DNA of 64,000 bases from NCBI RefSeq assembly GCF_016918855.1, contig NZ_JADKYB010000002.1, positions 372,001 through 436,000 on the forward strand. Direction: 5' to 3'. Positions 32,255 to 40,041 of the stretch are shown here, piece by piece. The notes below the pieces were generated by a model that saw only the letters and a program-made list of their open reading frames with translations, did not search any database and had not been told where the DNA came from. The DNA is from Actinacidiphila acididurans (lineage in GTDB: Bacteria; Actinomycetota; Actinomycetes; Streptomycetales; Streptomycetaceae). Position numbers and translations under genes: made by a program. Each line of letters opens with the position of its first letter. Position 1 is the stretch's first letter.

Positions 32255-33886
32255 ATGGACGCTGTGACCCAGGTCCCCGCGCCGGTCAACGAGCCGGTCC
32301 ACGGCTACGCGCCCGGCAGCCCGGAACGCGCCCGGCTGGAGGCGAAGCTCAAGGAACTGGCCGGCAACCCGATCGACCTGCCCCTGGTCATCGGCGGCCA
32401 GGAGCGCATGGGCGGCGGCGAGCGCTTCGACGTGGTCCAGCCGCACAACCACGGCGCGCGCCTGGGCACCTTCGGCAACGCCACCTCCCAGGACGCGGCG
32501 GACGCGATCACCGCGGCCCTGGCCGCCGCCCCCGCCTGGCGGGCGATGTCCTTCGACGACCGCGCCGCGATCTTCCTGCGCGCCGCCGAACTGCTGGCCG
32601 GCCCCTGGCGCGAGACGCTGGCCGCCTCCACCATGCTCGGCCAGTCCAAGACCGTGCAGCAGGCCGAGATCGACAGCCCCTGCGAGCTGGTCGACTTCTG
32701 GCGGTTCAACGTCCACTACGCCCGGCAGATCCTCGCCGAGCAGCCGGTCGCCAACGCGCCCGGCGTGTGGAACCGCCTCGACCACCGCCCGCTGGAAGGC
32801 TTCGTCTACGCGATCACGCCGTTCAACTTCACCGCGATCGCCGGCAACCTGCCCACCGCCCCGGCCCTGATGGGCAACGTGGTGGTCTGGAAGCCGTCGC
32901 CGACCCAGACCCACTCGGCGGTGCTGCTGATGCGCCTGCTGAAGGAGGCCGGGCTGCCGGACGGCGTGATCAACCTGGTGACCGGTGACGGCGTGGTGGT
33001 CTCCGAGGTCGCCCTGGTCCACCCGGAGCTGGCCGGCATCCACTTCACCGGCTCCACCAGGACCTTCCGCTACCTGTGGCGCACGGTCGGCGAGAACATC
33101 GAGCGCTACCGCTCCTACCCGCGGATCGTCGGCGAGACCGGCGGCAAGGACTTCGTCGTCGCCCACCCCTCCGCCGACCCGGCGGTGCTCAAGACCGCGC
33201 TGACCCGCGGCTCCTTCGAGTACCAGGGCCAGAAGTGCTCGGCCTCCTCGCGCGCCTACGTCCCGCGCTCGCTGTGGGAGGGCGGCTTCAAGGAGGAGTT
33301 CGCCGCCGAGGTCGACTCGCTCACCATGGGCGACGTCACCGACCTGTCCAACTTCCTCGGCGCCCTGATCGACGAGCGCGCCTTCGCCAAGAACAAGGCC
33401 GCCATCGACCGGGCCAAGGCCGACCCCACCGTCGAGGTCGTGGCCGGCGGCGGCTACGACGACTCGGTCGGCTGGTTCGTCCGGCCCACCGTGCTGGCCT
33501 CCACCGACCCGGACAACGAGATCTTCCGAGAGGAGTACTTCGGGCCGATCCTCGGGGTGCACGTCTACGAGGACGACGACTTCGAGACCATGCTCGACCA
33601 GATGGAGTCCGTCGCCCCCTACGGCCTGACCGGCTCGGTGGTCGCCACCGACCGCGCCGCTGTGGCGCACGTCATGGAGCGGCTGCGGTTCGCCGCCGGC
33701 AACTTCTACATCAACGACAAGTCCACCGGCGCCGTGGTGGGCCAGCAGCCCTTCGGCGGCGGCCGCGCCTCGGGGACGAACGACAAGGCCGGCGCCGCGC
33801 AGAACCTGATGCGCTGGACGTCCACCCGGGCGATCAAGGAGACCCTGGTGCCCCCGACCGACTACCGCTACCCGCACCAGGGCTGA
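32255..33886 (+). CDS. pruA: 1-pyrroline-5-carboxylate dehydrogenase
   Basis: Oxidises P5C/glutamate semialdehyde to glutamate with NAD+, completing proline catabolism. The 543-residue ALDH-fold protein has GETGGKDF (general-base Glu region), catalytic Cys328 in QGQKCSASSRAY, and a C-terminal PFGGGRASGTNDKAG loop typical of group-15 P5C dehydrogenases. ATG 32255 follows GAGGAGAG. It lies downstream of proline dehydrogenase in the same direction and ends at a terminator 65 bp later. Confidence 0.95.
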   Translation: MDAVTQVPAPVNEPVHGYAPGSPERARLEAKLKELAGNPIDLPLVIGGQERMGGGERFDVVQPHNHGARLGTFGNATSQDAADAITAALAAAPAWRAMSFDDRAAIFLRAAELLAGPWRETLAASTMLGQSKTVQQAEIDSPCELVDFWRFNVHYARQILAEQPVANAPGVWNRLDHRPLEGFVYAITPFNFTAIAGNLPTAPALMGNVVVWKPSPTQTHSAVLLMRLLKEAGLPDGVINLVTGDGVVVSEVALVHPELAGIHFTGSTRTFRYLWRTVGENIERYRSYPRIVGETGGKDFVVAHPSADPAVLKTALTRGSFEYQGQKCSASSRAYVPRSLWEGGFKEEFAAEVDSLTMGDVTDLSNFLGALIDERAFAKNKAAIDRAKADPTVEVVAGGGYDDSVGWFVRPTVLASTDPDNEIFREEYFGPILGVHVYEDDDFETMLDQMESVAPYGLTGSVVATDRAAVAHVMERLRFAAGNFYINDKSTGAVVGQQPFGGGRASGTNDKAGAAQNLMRWTSTRAIKETLVPPTDYRYPHQG

Positions 33887-33951
33887 GCGGCTGCTTTCCC
33901 GGTCCCGCGGATGTCCCCGGACGTCCCGCGCGTGTTCTGAGCAGGCCCTGA

Positions 33952-33990
33952 GCGCCCCCGTCCGCCCGTACCCCGGGCCGGCGGGGGCGC
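33952..33990 (+). terminator. Terminator after pruA
   Basis: GCGCCCCCG (33952-33960) pairs with CGGGGGCGC (33982-33990) as a 9-bp stem with a 21-base loop, GC-rich and without a T-run. Confidence 0.6.
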
Positions 33991-34026
33991 CGCGCGTGCG
34001 GCCGCGACCGCGCGGCCGTCTCAGAT

Positions 34027-34042
34027 AGTAGGACGTCCGAGT
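34027..34042. promoter_or_regulatory. AGTAGGACGTCC element upstream of the leuB region
   Basis: AGTAGGACGTCCGAGT is an imperfect 16-bp palindrome whose left 12 bases equal the ilvE-promoter palindrome at 35723-35738. It sits in the 334-bp gap between pruA and the 31-codon ORF before leuB. An 18-bp palindrome of CTCGCTCGA type also lies at 34096-34113. A shared regulator for leuB and ilvE is plausible. Confidence 0.5.
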
Positions 34043-34220
34043 AATTGTGGCGACAGCACGGCTGCGCTGACCTAACTTTGTAGAGAGCCGAACGTCTCGC
34101 TCGATCGAGCGAGTGGCGGGAACGGCCGCGCGGACCACCCGATGCCGCGCCGGGCCGTCCGCCCCGTTCCGTGGCGACCCCCCATCACCCCAGCGACGCT
34201 TCTGCCTGGAGTTGATCACC

Positions 34221-34316
34221 ATGGACGAGACCGCCCGCCAGAACGCCCTGCGCGCCCTCCAGCGTTCCCTCGACCGCCGCGACAACGGGGGCAGCACCGG
34301 CCACGAGGAGCACTGA
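34221..34316 (+). CDS. Possible 31-residue small protein before leuB
   Basis: ATG 34221, with GGAG nine bases upstream, opens a 31-codon ORF beginning MDETARQNALRALQRSLDRR and ending in a Gly/His/Glu tail. The helix-like N-terminal part has alternating charged and hydrophobic residues. Between it and leuB (34317-34446) lies a stretch of imperfect CCCCGAGGAA-type 10-bp repeats and no hairpin, so it could be on the leuB transcript. No function can be assigned and it may be a leader rather than a protein gene. Confidence 0.4.
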   Translation: MDETARQNALRALQRSLDRRDNGGSTGHEEH

Positions 34317-34446
34317 GGCGCCCTGAGGAGCGCCGCGAAGCGCCGAGGAACCCCGAGGAACCCCGAGGAGCCCTGAGAAGTACTGACGCCTGTCCGGATG
34401 CCGGACGGCCCATGTCATGGGGTGGGACGCGGAGTAGGGTGCCCGC

Positions 34447-35490
34447 ATGTCTCGCAGCATCAGCCTCGCAGTGATCCCCGGTGACGGCATCGGCCAGGAA
34501 GTCGTGACGGAGGGCCTCAAGGTCCTTGCCGCGGTCCTGCCCCAGGACGTCAAGCTGGAGACCAGGACGTACGACTTCGGCGCCCGGCGCTACCACGCCA
34601 CCGGCCAGACCCTCACCGACGAGGACCTGGCGCAGCTCAAGGGGCACGACGCGATCCTGCTCGGCGCGATCGGCGACCCCTCGGTGCCGTCCGGCGTGCT
34701 GGAGCGCGGCTTCCTGCTCAAGCTGCGGTTCGCCTTCGACCACCATGTGAACCTGCGGCCCAGCCGGCTCTTCCCGGGCGTGGCCACCCCGCTGTCCGGC
34801 AGCCCGGAGATCGACTTCGTGGTGGTCCGCGAGGGCACCGAGGGCCCGTACACCGGCAACGGCGGCACCATCAGGACCGGCACCGAGCAGGAAGTGGCCA
34901 CCGAGGTCAGCCTGAACACCGCGTACGGCATCGAGCGCGTGGTGCGGGACGCCTACGCCCGCGCGCAGGCCCGCCCGCGCAAGAAGCTCACCCTGGTGCA
35001 CAAGAACAACGTCCTGGTGCACGCCGGCCGGCTGTGGACCCGGATCTTCGAGGAGGTCGGCGCCGAGTACCCGGACGTCACCACCGACTACCTGCACGTG
35101 GACGCGGCCACCATCTTCCTGGTCACGCAGCCCGAGCGGTTCGACGTGATCGTCACCGACAACCTGTTCGGCGACATCATCACCGACCTCGCGGCGGCCG
35201 TCTCCGGCGGGATCGGCGTGGCGGCCAGCGGGAACATCAACCCGAGCGGCGCCTTCCCGTCCATGTTCGAGCCGGTACACGGCTCCGCGCCCGACATCGC
35301 CGGCCAGTCCAAGGCCGACCCGACCGCGACCGTGCTGTCGGTGGCGCTGCTGCTCCAGCACCTGGGGCTGGCCGCCGAGGCCGCCCGGATCGAGGCCGCC
35401 GTCCAGGCCGACCTGGCCGAGCGCGCGACCCTGCCGGCCCGCTCCACGGTGGCCATCGGCGACGCACTGGCCGCCCGCGTCTCCAGCTGA
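34447..35490 (+). CDS. leuB: 3-isopropylmalate dehydrogenase
   Basis: NAD+-dependent oxidative decarboxylase in leucine synthesis; also serves the citramalate route to isoleucine by acting on beta-methyl-D-malate. The 347-residue protein has the family start ([13 protein letters not shown]), the [17 protein letters not shown] substrate segment, KNNVLVHAG, the metal-site [11 protein letters not shown] and the NAD-binding [15 protein letters not shown] 34447 is preceded by GGAG and AGGG. It is ahead of ilvE in the same direction but separated by two strong hairpins, so expressed separately. Confidence 0.96.
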   Translation: MSRSISLAVIPGDGIGQEVVTEGLKVLAAVLPQDVKLETRTYDFGARRYHATGQTLTDEDLAQLKGHDAILLGAIGDPSVPSGVLERGFLLKLRFAFDHHVNLRPSRLFPGVATPLSGSPEIDFVVVREGTEGPYTGNGGTIRTGTEQEVATEVSLNTAYGIERVVRDAYARAQARPRKKLTLVHKNNVLVHAGRLWTRIFEEVGAEYPDVTTDYLHVDAATIFLVTQPERFDVIVTDNLFGDIITDLAAAVSGGIGVAASGNINPSGAFPSMFEPVHGSAPDIAGQSKADPTATVLSVALLLQHLGLAAEAARIEAAVQADLAERATLPARSTVAIGDALAARVSS

Positions 35491-35503
35491 ACGACCCGCG
35501 GAC

Positions 35504-35526
35504 GGCCCCCGGGGACCCCGGGGGCC
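35504..35526 (+). terminator. First hairpin after leuB
   Basis: A 23-bp perfect palindrome centred on A35515 (11-bp arms), 13 bases after the leuB stop. Very GC-rich. Confidence 0.7.
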
Positions 35527-35614
35527 CGGCCCCAAGCTCGAAGCCCCTCGGACCCGTGCCGGACTCCGGCCGGAGCCCGGCTGACATGTCCGGCCCGCGA
35601 TCCTGACCGGAACC

Positions 35615-35638
35615 GGCCCCCGGCCCGCGCCGGGGGCC
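35615..35638 (+). terminator. Second hairpin after leuB
   Basis: GGCCCCCGGC (35615-35624) and GCCGGGGGCC (35629-35638) form a perfect 10-bp stem with a 4-base loop. Confidence 0.75.
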
Positions 35639-35722
35639 GCGTGTGTCAGGTCCCCTCCCCGCTCTGGGGTACGGGGCCCGCGCCCTGCGATAATCAGTGC
35701 CGGGGCCGCGACGCGGGGCAGA

Positions 35723-35752
35723 AGTAGGACGTCCTACTACGTAGGCCTACGT
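35723..35752. promoter_or_regulatory. ilvE: Two abutting perfect palindromes upstream of ilvE
   Basis: AGTAGGACGTCCTACT (16 bp, 35723-35738) is immediately followed by ACGTAGGCCTACGT (14 bp, 35739-35752), both perfect. They lie about 100 bp before the ilvE start, where an operator would be expected. A related site occurs at 34027-34042 upstream of leuB. I do not recognise the binding protein. Confidence 0.7.
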
Positions 35753-35853
35753 CGGTTCGGACTCGGCCCGGCGGTGGTCCGCACACGGCCGCATGCGGAC
35801 CGGGCCCGTCCGAAGGCCACTCTGTGACGACGGCAAACGGTGAAGGAACAGAC

Positions 35854-36963
35854 ATGACGACGCCCACGATCGAGCTCAAACCCTCCGCGCATCCCCTCTC
35901 CGACGCCGAGCGGGCCGCCATCCTGGCCAACCCCGGCTTCGGCCGCCACTTCACCGACCACATGGTCACCATCAAGTGGACCGAGGGCCGCGGCTGGCAC
36001 GACGCACAGCTCGTTCCGTACGCGCCGCTGTCCCTGGACCCGGCCAACATGACGCTGCACTACGCGCAGACGATCTTCGAGGGCCTCAAGGCGTACCGGC
36101 AGCCGGACGGCACCGTCGCCACCTTCCGGCCCGAGGCCAACGCCCGGCGCTTCCAGGCCTCCGCCCGCCGCCTGGCCATGCCCGAGCTGCCCGTGGAGAC
36201 CTTCATCGAGGCGTGCGACGTCCTGGTCCGCCAGGACCGCGCCTGGGTGCCCAGCGAGGGCGAGACCTCCCTCTACCTGCGGCCCTTCATGTTCGCCACC
36301 GAGGTCGGCCTCGGCGTGCGCCCCGCCAACGAATACCTCTTCCTCGTCATCGCCTCCCCGGCCGGCGCCTACTTCTCCGGCGGCGTCAAGCCGGTCTCCG
36401 TCTGGCTGTCCGAGGAGTACGTGCGCGCCGCCCCCGGCGGCACCGGCGCCGCCAAGGCCGGCGGCAACTACGCCGCCTCCCTGGTCGCCCAGGCCCAGGC
36501 CATCGAGCACGGCTGTGACCAGGTGGTCTGGCTCGACGCGATCGAGCGCCGCTGGATCGAGGAGATGGGCGGGATGAACCTGTACTTCGTGTACGGGGAC
36601 GGGTCCGCCGGCTCCCCGCGGCGAATCGTCACTCCTGAGCTGTCCGGCTCCCTCCTGCCCGGCATCACCCGCGATTCCCTCCTCACCATCGCCGCCGACC
36701 TCGGCTACGAAGTGTCCGAGGCCCGCATCTCCGTCGACGACTGGCGCCGCGGCAATCAGGACGGTTCCCTCACCGAGGTCTTCGCCTGCGGCACCGCCGC
36801 AGTGATCACGCCTGTGGGCTCCGTCAAGTCCACCCGCGCCGATTGGGTCGTTGCGGACGGCGAACCCGGCGAGGTCACCATGCGGCTGCGTGCCGCCCTC
36901 CTCGACATCCAGCTCGGCCTCACCCCCGACCCGCACAAGTGGATGCATCCCCTCGGCGCGTAA
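35854..36963 (+). CDS. ilvE: Branched-chain amino acid aminotransferase
   Basis: PLP enzyme for the last step of Val/Leu/Ile synthesis and the first of their breakdown. The 369-residue protein is a class IV aminotransferase. Schiff-base Lys201 lies in AAKAGGNYA, and [14 protein letters not shown] and the [12 protein letters not shown] strand are family hallmarks. ATG 35854 has GAAGGAA upstream; an in-frame GTG at 35824 would add ten residues. It is monocistronic: hairpins precede it and a 24-bp inverted repeat follows. Control is likely through the palindromes at 35723-35752. Confidence 0.96.
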   Translation: MTTPTIELKPSAHPLSDAERAAILANPGFGRHFTDHMVTIKWTEGRGWHDAQLVPYAPLSLDPANMTLHYAQTIFEGLKAYRQPDGTVATFRPEANARRFQASARRLAMPELPVETFIEACDVLVRQDRAWVPSEGETSLYLRPFMFATEVGLGVRPANEYLFLVIASPAGAYFSGGVKPVSVWLSEEYVRAAPGGTGAAKAGGNYAASLVAQAQAIEHGCDQVVWLDAIERRWIEEMGGMNLYFVYGDGSAGSPRRIVTPELSGSLLPGITRDSLLTIAADLGYEVSEARISVDDWRRGNQDGSLTEVFACGTAAVITPVGSVKSTRADWVVADGEPGEVTMRLRAALLDIQLGLTPDPHKWMHPLGA

Positions 36964-36992
36964 GCGCATGGACGAAGGGTTCGCCCGGAAAA

Positions 36993-37125
36993 CCAGGGGC
37001 GCGGGGAACTGCGCGACCAGCCCATCACCGTGGCGCGGGTCGCCACCGCCCCAAAGGGGCAATTGCTGTCGTCTCCGGACCACCGGCCGGTGGCCGGTTG
37101 CTCGCGCAGTTCCCCGCGCCCCTGG
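36993..37125. repeat. 24-bp inverted repeat with three nested hairpins
   Basis: Perfect 24-bp arms (36993-37016 and 37102-37125) enclose three smaller hairpins: GTGGCG/CGCCAC (37030-37046), GCCCC/GGGGC (37048-37060) and the 14-bp palindrome at 37080-37093. The fold is cloverleaf-like. The arm core GGGGCGCGGGGAACTGCGCG resembles a dispersed intergenic repeat I recall from many streptomycete genomes. It sits 29 bases after ilvE and may terminate it. Confidence 0.75.
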
Positions 37126-37230
37126 GTACTCCGGTGGCACCGCAGCGCGCATGATCCCCGCGCCCCTTCCGTACTCCCGGTGAACCCCGCTTCCGCATGG
37201 TGAGACGTAGGAGCGGGAGGACGTGCGGGT

Positions 37231-37308
37231 ATGGAAAACTCGCACCGTGCCCTGTACCGCACTGATTATTGGCAACAGGCACGCCGGTCCGCAGTGACGT
37301 TGCGCTGA
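37231..37308 (+). CDS. Candidate 25-codon leader ORF of cimA
   Basis: ATG 37231 has GGGAGG ten bases upstream and opens a 25-codon ORF (MENSHRALYRTDYWQQ plus nine residues) ending at TGA 37306. It precedes a T-rich terminator by 39 bases and cimA by 219. There is no Ile/Leu/Val run, so if it is an attenuation leader the stall signal is not the obvious one. The last bases of the ORF (CGCTGAC, 37303-37309, including the stop) are complementary to GTCAGCG in the terminator loop and 3' arm. Confidence 0.5.
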   Translation: MENSHRALYRTDYWQQARRSAVTLR

Positions 37309-37347
37309 CAAGAAGCGAAACAGAACCGTGCCCCGACCCGCGTGCAG

Positions 37348-37374
37348 ACCTCTCGCGTCAGCGAGAGGTTTTTT
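37348..37374 (+). terminator. Attenuator-like terminator before cimA
   Basis: ACCTCTCGC (37348-37356) and GCGAGAGGT (37361-37369) form a perfect 9-bp stem with a 4-base loop, followed by a run of six Ts (37369-37374). It lies 153 bp before cimA and downstream of the candidate leader ORF, so it should decide read-through into cimA. Confidence 0.85.
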
Positions 37375-37527
37375 CGTTTCCGGCCACCCGCTGGAAGCGA
37401 CCGCTTCAGGCCACCCGCCGGAGGCGAACCGTACGAGGGATCATGGGGCAAGTGGAGTCGGTGCCTCCGGATGCGCTCAGGGCCACCCGGAGGGAACCCC
37501 GCTCTCACCCGAAGGAGTACGCAGGCC

Positions 37528-39126
37528 ATGACCGCGGAACTGGACGACAGCTTTCACGTCTTCGACACCACGCTGCGCGACGGCGCCCAGCGCGAGGGGA
37601 TCAACCTCACCGTCGCCGACAAGCTGGCGATCGCCCGGCACCTGGACGACTTCGGGGTCGGCTTCATCGAGGGCGGGTGGCCCGGCGCGAACCCGCGCGA
37701 CACCGAGTTCTTCGCCCGGGCGGCGGCCGAGCTGGAGCTGAAGCACGCCGCCCTGGTGGCGTTCGGGGCGACCCGGCGGGCCGGGGGCAACGCGGCGGAC
37801 GACCCGCAGGTCAGGGCGCTGCTTGAGTCGGGCGCGCCGGTGATCACGGTGGTCGCCAAGTCGCACGACCGCCATGTGGAGCTCGCGCTGCGCACCACGC
37901 TGGAGGAGAACCTGGAGATGGTGCGGGACACCGTCTCGTACCTGACCGGCCAGGGCCGCCGGGTGTTCGTGGACTGCGAGCACTTCTTCGACGGCCACCG
38001 GGCGAACCCGGAGTACGCCGTCGAGGTGGTGAAGGCCGCGCACGAGGCCGGGGCGTCGGTGGTCGTGCTGTGCGACACCAACGGCGGCATGCTGCCGGCG
38101 CAGGTGCGCGAGGTCACCGCGCAGGTGCTGGCCGCCACCGGGGCCCGGCTCGGCATGCACGCCCAGGACGACAGCGGCTGCGCGGTCGCCAACACCCTGG
38201 CCGCGGTCGAAGCCGGCGCCACCCATGTGCAGTGCACCGCGAACGGCTACGGCGAGCGCGTCGGCAACGCCAACCTCTTCCCGGTGGTCGCCGCGCTGGA
38301 GCTCAAGCTGGACCAGCGGGTGCTGCCCGAGGGCGCGCTCGGCGAGATGACCCGGATCTCGCACGCGATCGCCGAGGCCGTCAACCTCACCCCGTCCACG
38401 CATCAGCCGTACGTGGGCGTGTCGGCGTTCGCGCACAAGGCGGGCCTGCACGCCTCGGCGATCAAGGTGGATCCGGACCTCTACCAGCACATCGACCCCG
38501 AGCGGGTCGGCAACACCATGCGGATGCTGGTCTCGGACATGGCCGGGCGCGCGTCGGTCGAGCTCAAGGGCCGGGAACTGGGCATCGACCTCGGCGGCGA
38601 CCGCGAACTGGTCCAGCGGGTGGTGGAGCGGGTCAAGGAGCGCGAGCTCAAGGGCTACACGTACGAGGCGGCGGACGCGTCGTTCGCGCTGCTGCTGCGG
38701 GCCGAAGTGGACGGCAGGCCGCGGCGGTTCTTCCGTATCGAGTCCTGGCGGGCCATCACCGAGGACCGGCCCGACGGCACCCACGCCAACGAGGCGACCG
38801 TCAAGCTGTGGGCCAAGGGCGAGCGGATCGTGGCCACCGCCGAGGGCAACGGCCCGGTCAACGCGCTGGACCGGGCGCTGCGGGTGGCCCTGGAGCGGAT
38901 CTACCCGCAACTGGCCTCCTTCGCCCTGACCGACTACAAGGTCCGCATCCTGGAAGGGCGTTACGGCACCGACTCCACCACCCGGGTGCTGATCACCACC
39001 ACCGACGGCGCCGCCGAGTGGTCCACGGTCGGCGTCGGCGAGAACGTGATCGCCGCCTCCTGGCAGGCGCTGGACGACGCCTACGCCTACGGCCTGCTGC
39101 GCGCCGGGCTGGAGCCGATGGAGTAA
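37528..39126 (+). CDS. cimA: (R)-citramalate synthase
   Basis: Condenses pyruvate and acetyl-CoA to citramalate, opening a threonine-independent route to 2-oxobutyrate and isoleucine via LeuCD and LeuB. The 532-residue protein has the alpha-IPMS/citramalate TIM barrel (FDTTLRDGAQREGINL, GMHAQDDSGCAVAN, CTANGYGERVGNANL). A C-terminal LeuA-dimer-type regulatory domain follows. The length and RDGAQREG form fit CimA rather than LeuA, though older annotations call it a 2-isopropylmalate synthase homologue. ATG 37528 has GAAGGAG upstream. A leader ORF and terminator upstream point to attenuation control. Confidence 0.9.
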   Translation: MTAELDDSFHVFDTTLRDGAQREGINLTVADKLAIARHLDDFGVGFIEGGWPGANPRDTEFFARAAAELELKHAALVAFGATRRAGGNAADDPQVRALLESGAPVITVVAKSHDRHVELALRTTLEENLEMVRDTVSYLTGQGRRVFVDCEHFFDGHRANPEYAVEVVKAAHEAGASVVVLCDTNGGMLPAQVREVTAQVLAATGARLGMHAQDDSGCAVANTLAAVEAGATHVQCTANGYGERVGNANLFPVVAALELKLDQRVLPEGALGEMTRISHAIAEAVNLTPSTHQPYVGVSAFAHKAGLHASAIKVDPDLYQHIDPERVGNTMRMLVSDMAGRASVELKGRELGIDLGGDRELVQRVVERVKERELKGYTYEAADASFALLLRAEVDGRPRRFFRIESWRAITEDRPDGTHANEATVKLWAKGERIVATAEGNGPVNALDRALRVALERIYPQLASFALTDYKVRILEGRYGTDSTTRVLITTTDGAAEWSTVGVGENVIAASWQALDDAYAYGLLRAGLEPME

Positions 39127-39135
39127 CCGGCACGA

Positions 39136-39184
39136 GGGCGTTCCCGGCCGGCCGCAGCCCCACCGCGGCCGGCCGGGAACGCCC
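39136..39184 (+). terminator. Terminator after cimA
   Basis: Perfect 20-bp inverted repeat (39136-39155 and 39165-39184) with a 9-base loop, starting 9 bases after the cimA stop. It is among the longest stems in the window. Confidence 0.85.
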
Positions 39185-39290
39185 TCCGTTGTTTCGCCCC
39201 GGACCCTGGCAACGCGCGTAGAACTCGGGCACACTCCTGCTGCGCCACCTGCACCACCTTCGTCCCAGCGGCATCAGCAGGAGGTATCCC

Positions 39291-39821
39291 ATGCAGACGA
39301 CCTGGCGGCAGCGGCCCGTGGTCCGGGCCGTGCTCACCGCCCTCACACTCGCCCTCACCGTGCTCTTCGCCCCCGGCGTGGGCCTGGCCTCGTCCCACGA
39401 CGCCTACGCGGTCACCAAGCTGACCCAGGCACAGGCCGAGAGCATGTTCCGCAGCGCCGGGATCACCTGGTCCTCGTCCGGGAACTGCACCAACCGCAAC
39501 AACGCCACGTGTACGTCCTTCGACCAGCTCAACCTGACCACCGCCCAGGGCGCCATCACCCTCAAGAACGCCAGCGGCTGCGCCATCAACATCACCGGCG
39601 GCACCGAGACCGGCCACGCCAGCGGCACGTACTCGCACTGGAACGGCTACAAGCTGGACATGAGCAAGTACACCTGCCTGAACAACTACGTCCACAACGT
39701 CTTCACGTACGCGGGCCTGCGCGGCGACGGCTACCCGATGTGGGACTCGGCCGCGGGCAACGTCTACACCGACGAGGGCACCCACTGGGACGTCCTGTAC
39801 TACAACTGCGGCGGCTGCTGA
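39291..39821 (+). CDS. Secreted M15-like (VanX/DD-peptidase fold) peptidase
   Basis: Putative extracellular zinc peptidase acting on peptidoglycan or peptides. The 176-residue protein has a Sec signal (Arg at the N-terminus, hydrophobic helix 14-28, likely cut near residues 33-40) and six Cys in the mature part. SHWNGYKLD gives His116 and Asp123 in the H-x6-D spacing, and EGTH gives Glu162 and His165. This is the ligand and catalytic pattern of M15 enzymes such as VanX. ATG 39291 has AGGAGG upstream. It is monocistronic. The family call rests on the motif and is not certain; no repeat or cell-wall anchor is seen. Confidence 0.65.
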   Translation: MQTTWRQRPVVRAVLTALTLALTVLFAPGVGLASSHDAYAVTKLTQAQAESMFRSAGITWSSSGNCTNRNNATCTSFDQLNLTTAQGAITLKNASGCAINITGGTETGHASGTYSHWNGYKLDMSKYTCLNNYVHNVFTYAGLRGDGYPMWDSAAGNVYTDEGTHWDVLYYNCGGC

Positions 39822-39853
39822 CCCGTCCCGCCCCGCCTCCCGCCGGGTATGAC

Positions 39854-39872
39854 GGGCACGAGGGCGGTGCCC
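39854..39872. terminator. Weak hairpin after the peptidase gene
   Basis: GGGCAC (39854-39859) and GTGCCC (39867-39872), 6-bp stem. It is followed by three copies of GGCGGTGACC or similar over 39885-39920. Confidence 0.4.
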
Positions 39873-40041
39873 GGTGACCGGCGGCGGTGACCGGGACGAC
39901 CGACGGGTGCGCGGCGGTGACCAACGGCACACGTACTGACCGGTAACCTGCCGGCCCGGGCGGTCATAGGGTGAGCGCGGCACGCGGGTGCGCGCGTGCC
40001 CCGTACCCTCCCCGACCCTCGACCGACAACCGGGAGATCGT

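Noticed and set aside
37231..37374. T-box riboswitch before cimA
   Set aside because: No T-box core sequence or specifier-loop layout is recognisable; leader ORF plus hairpin fits better.
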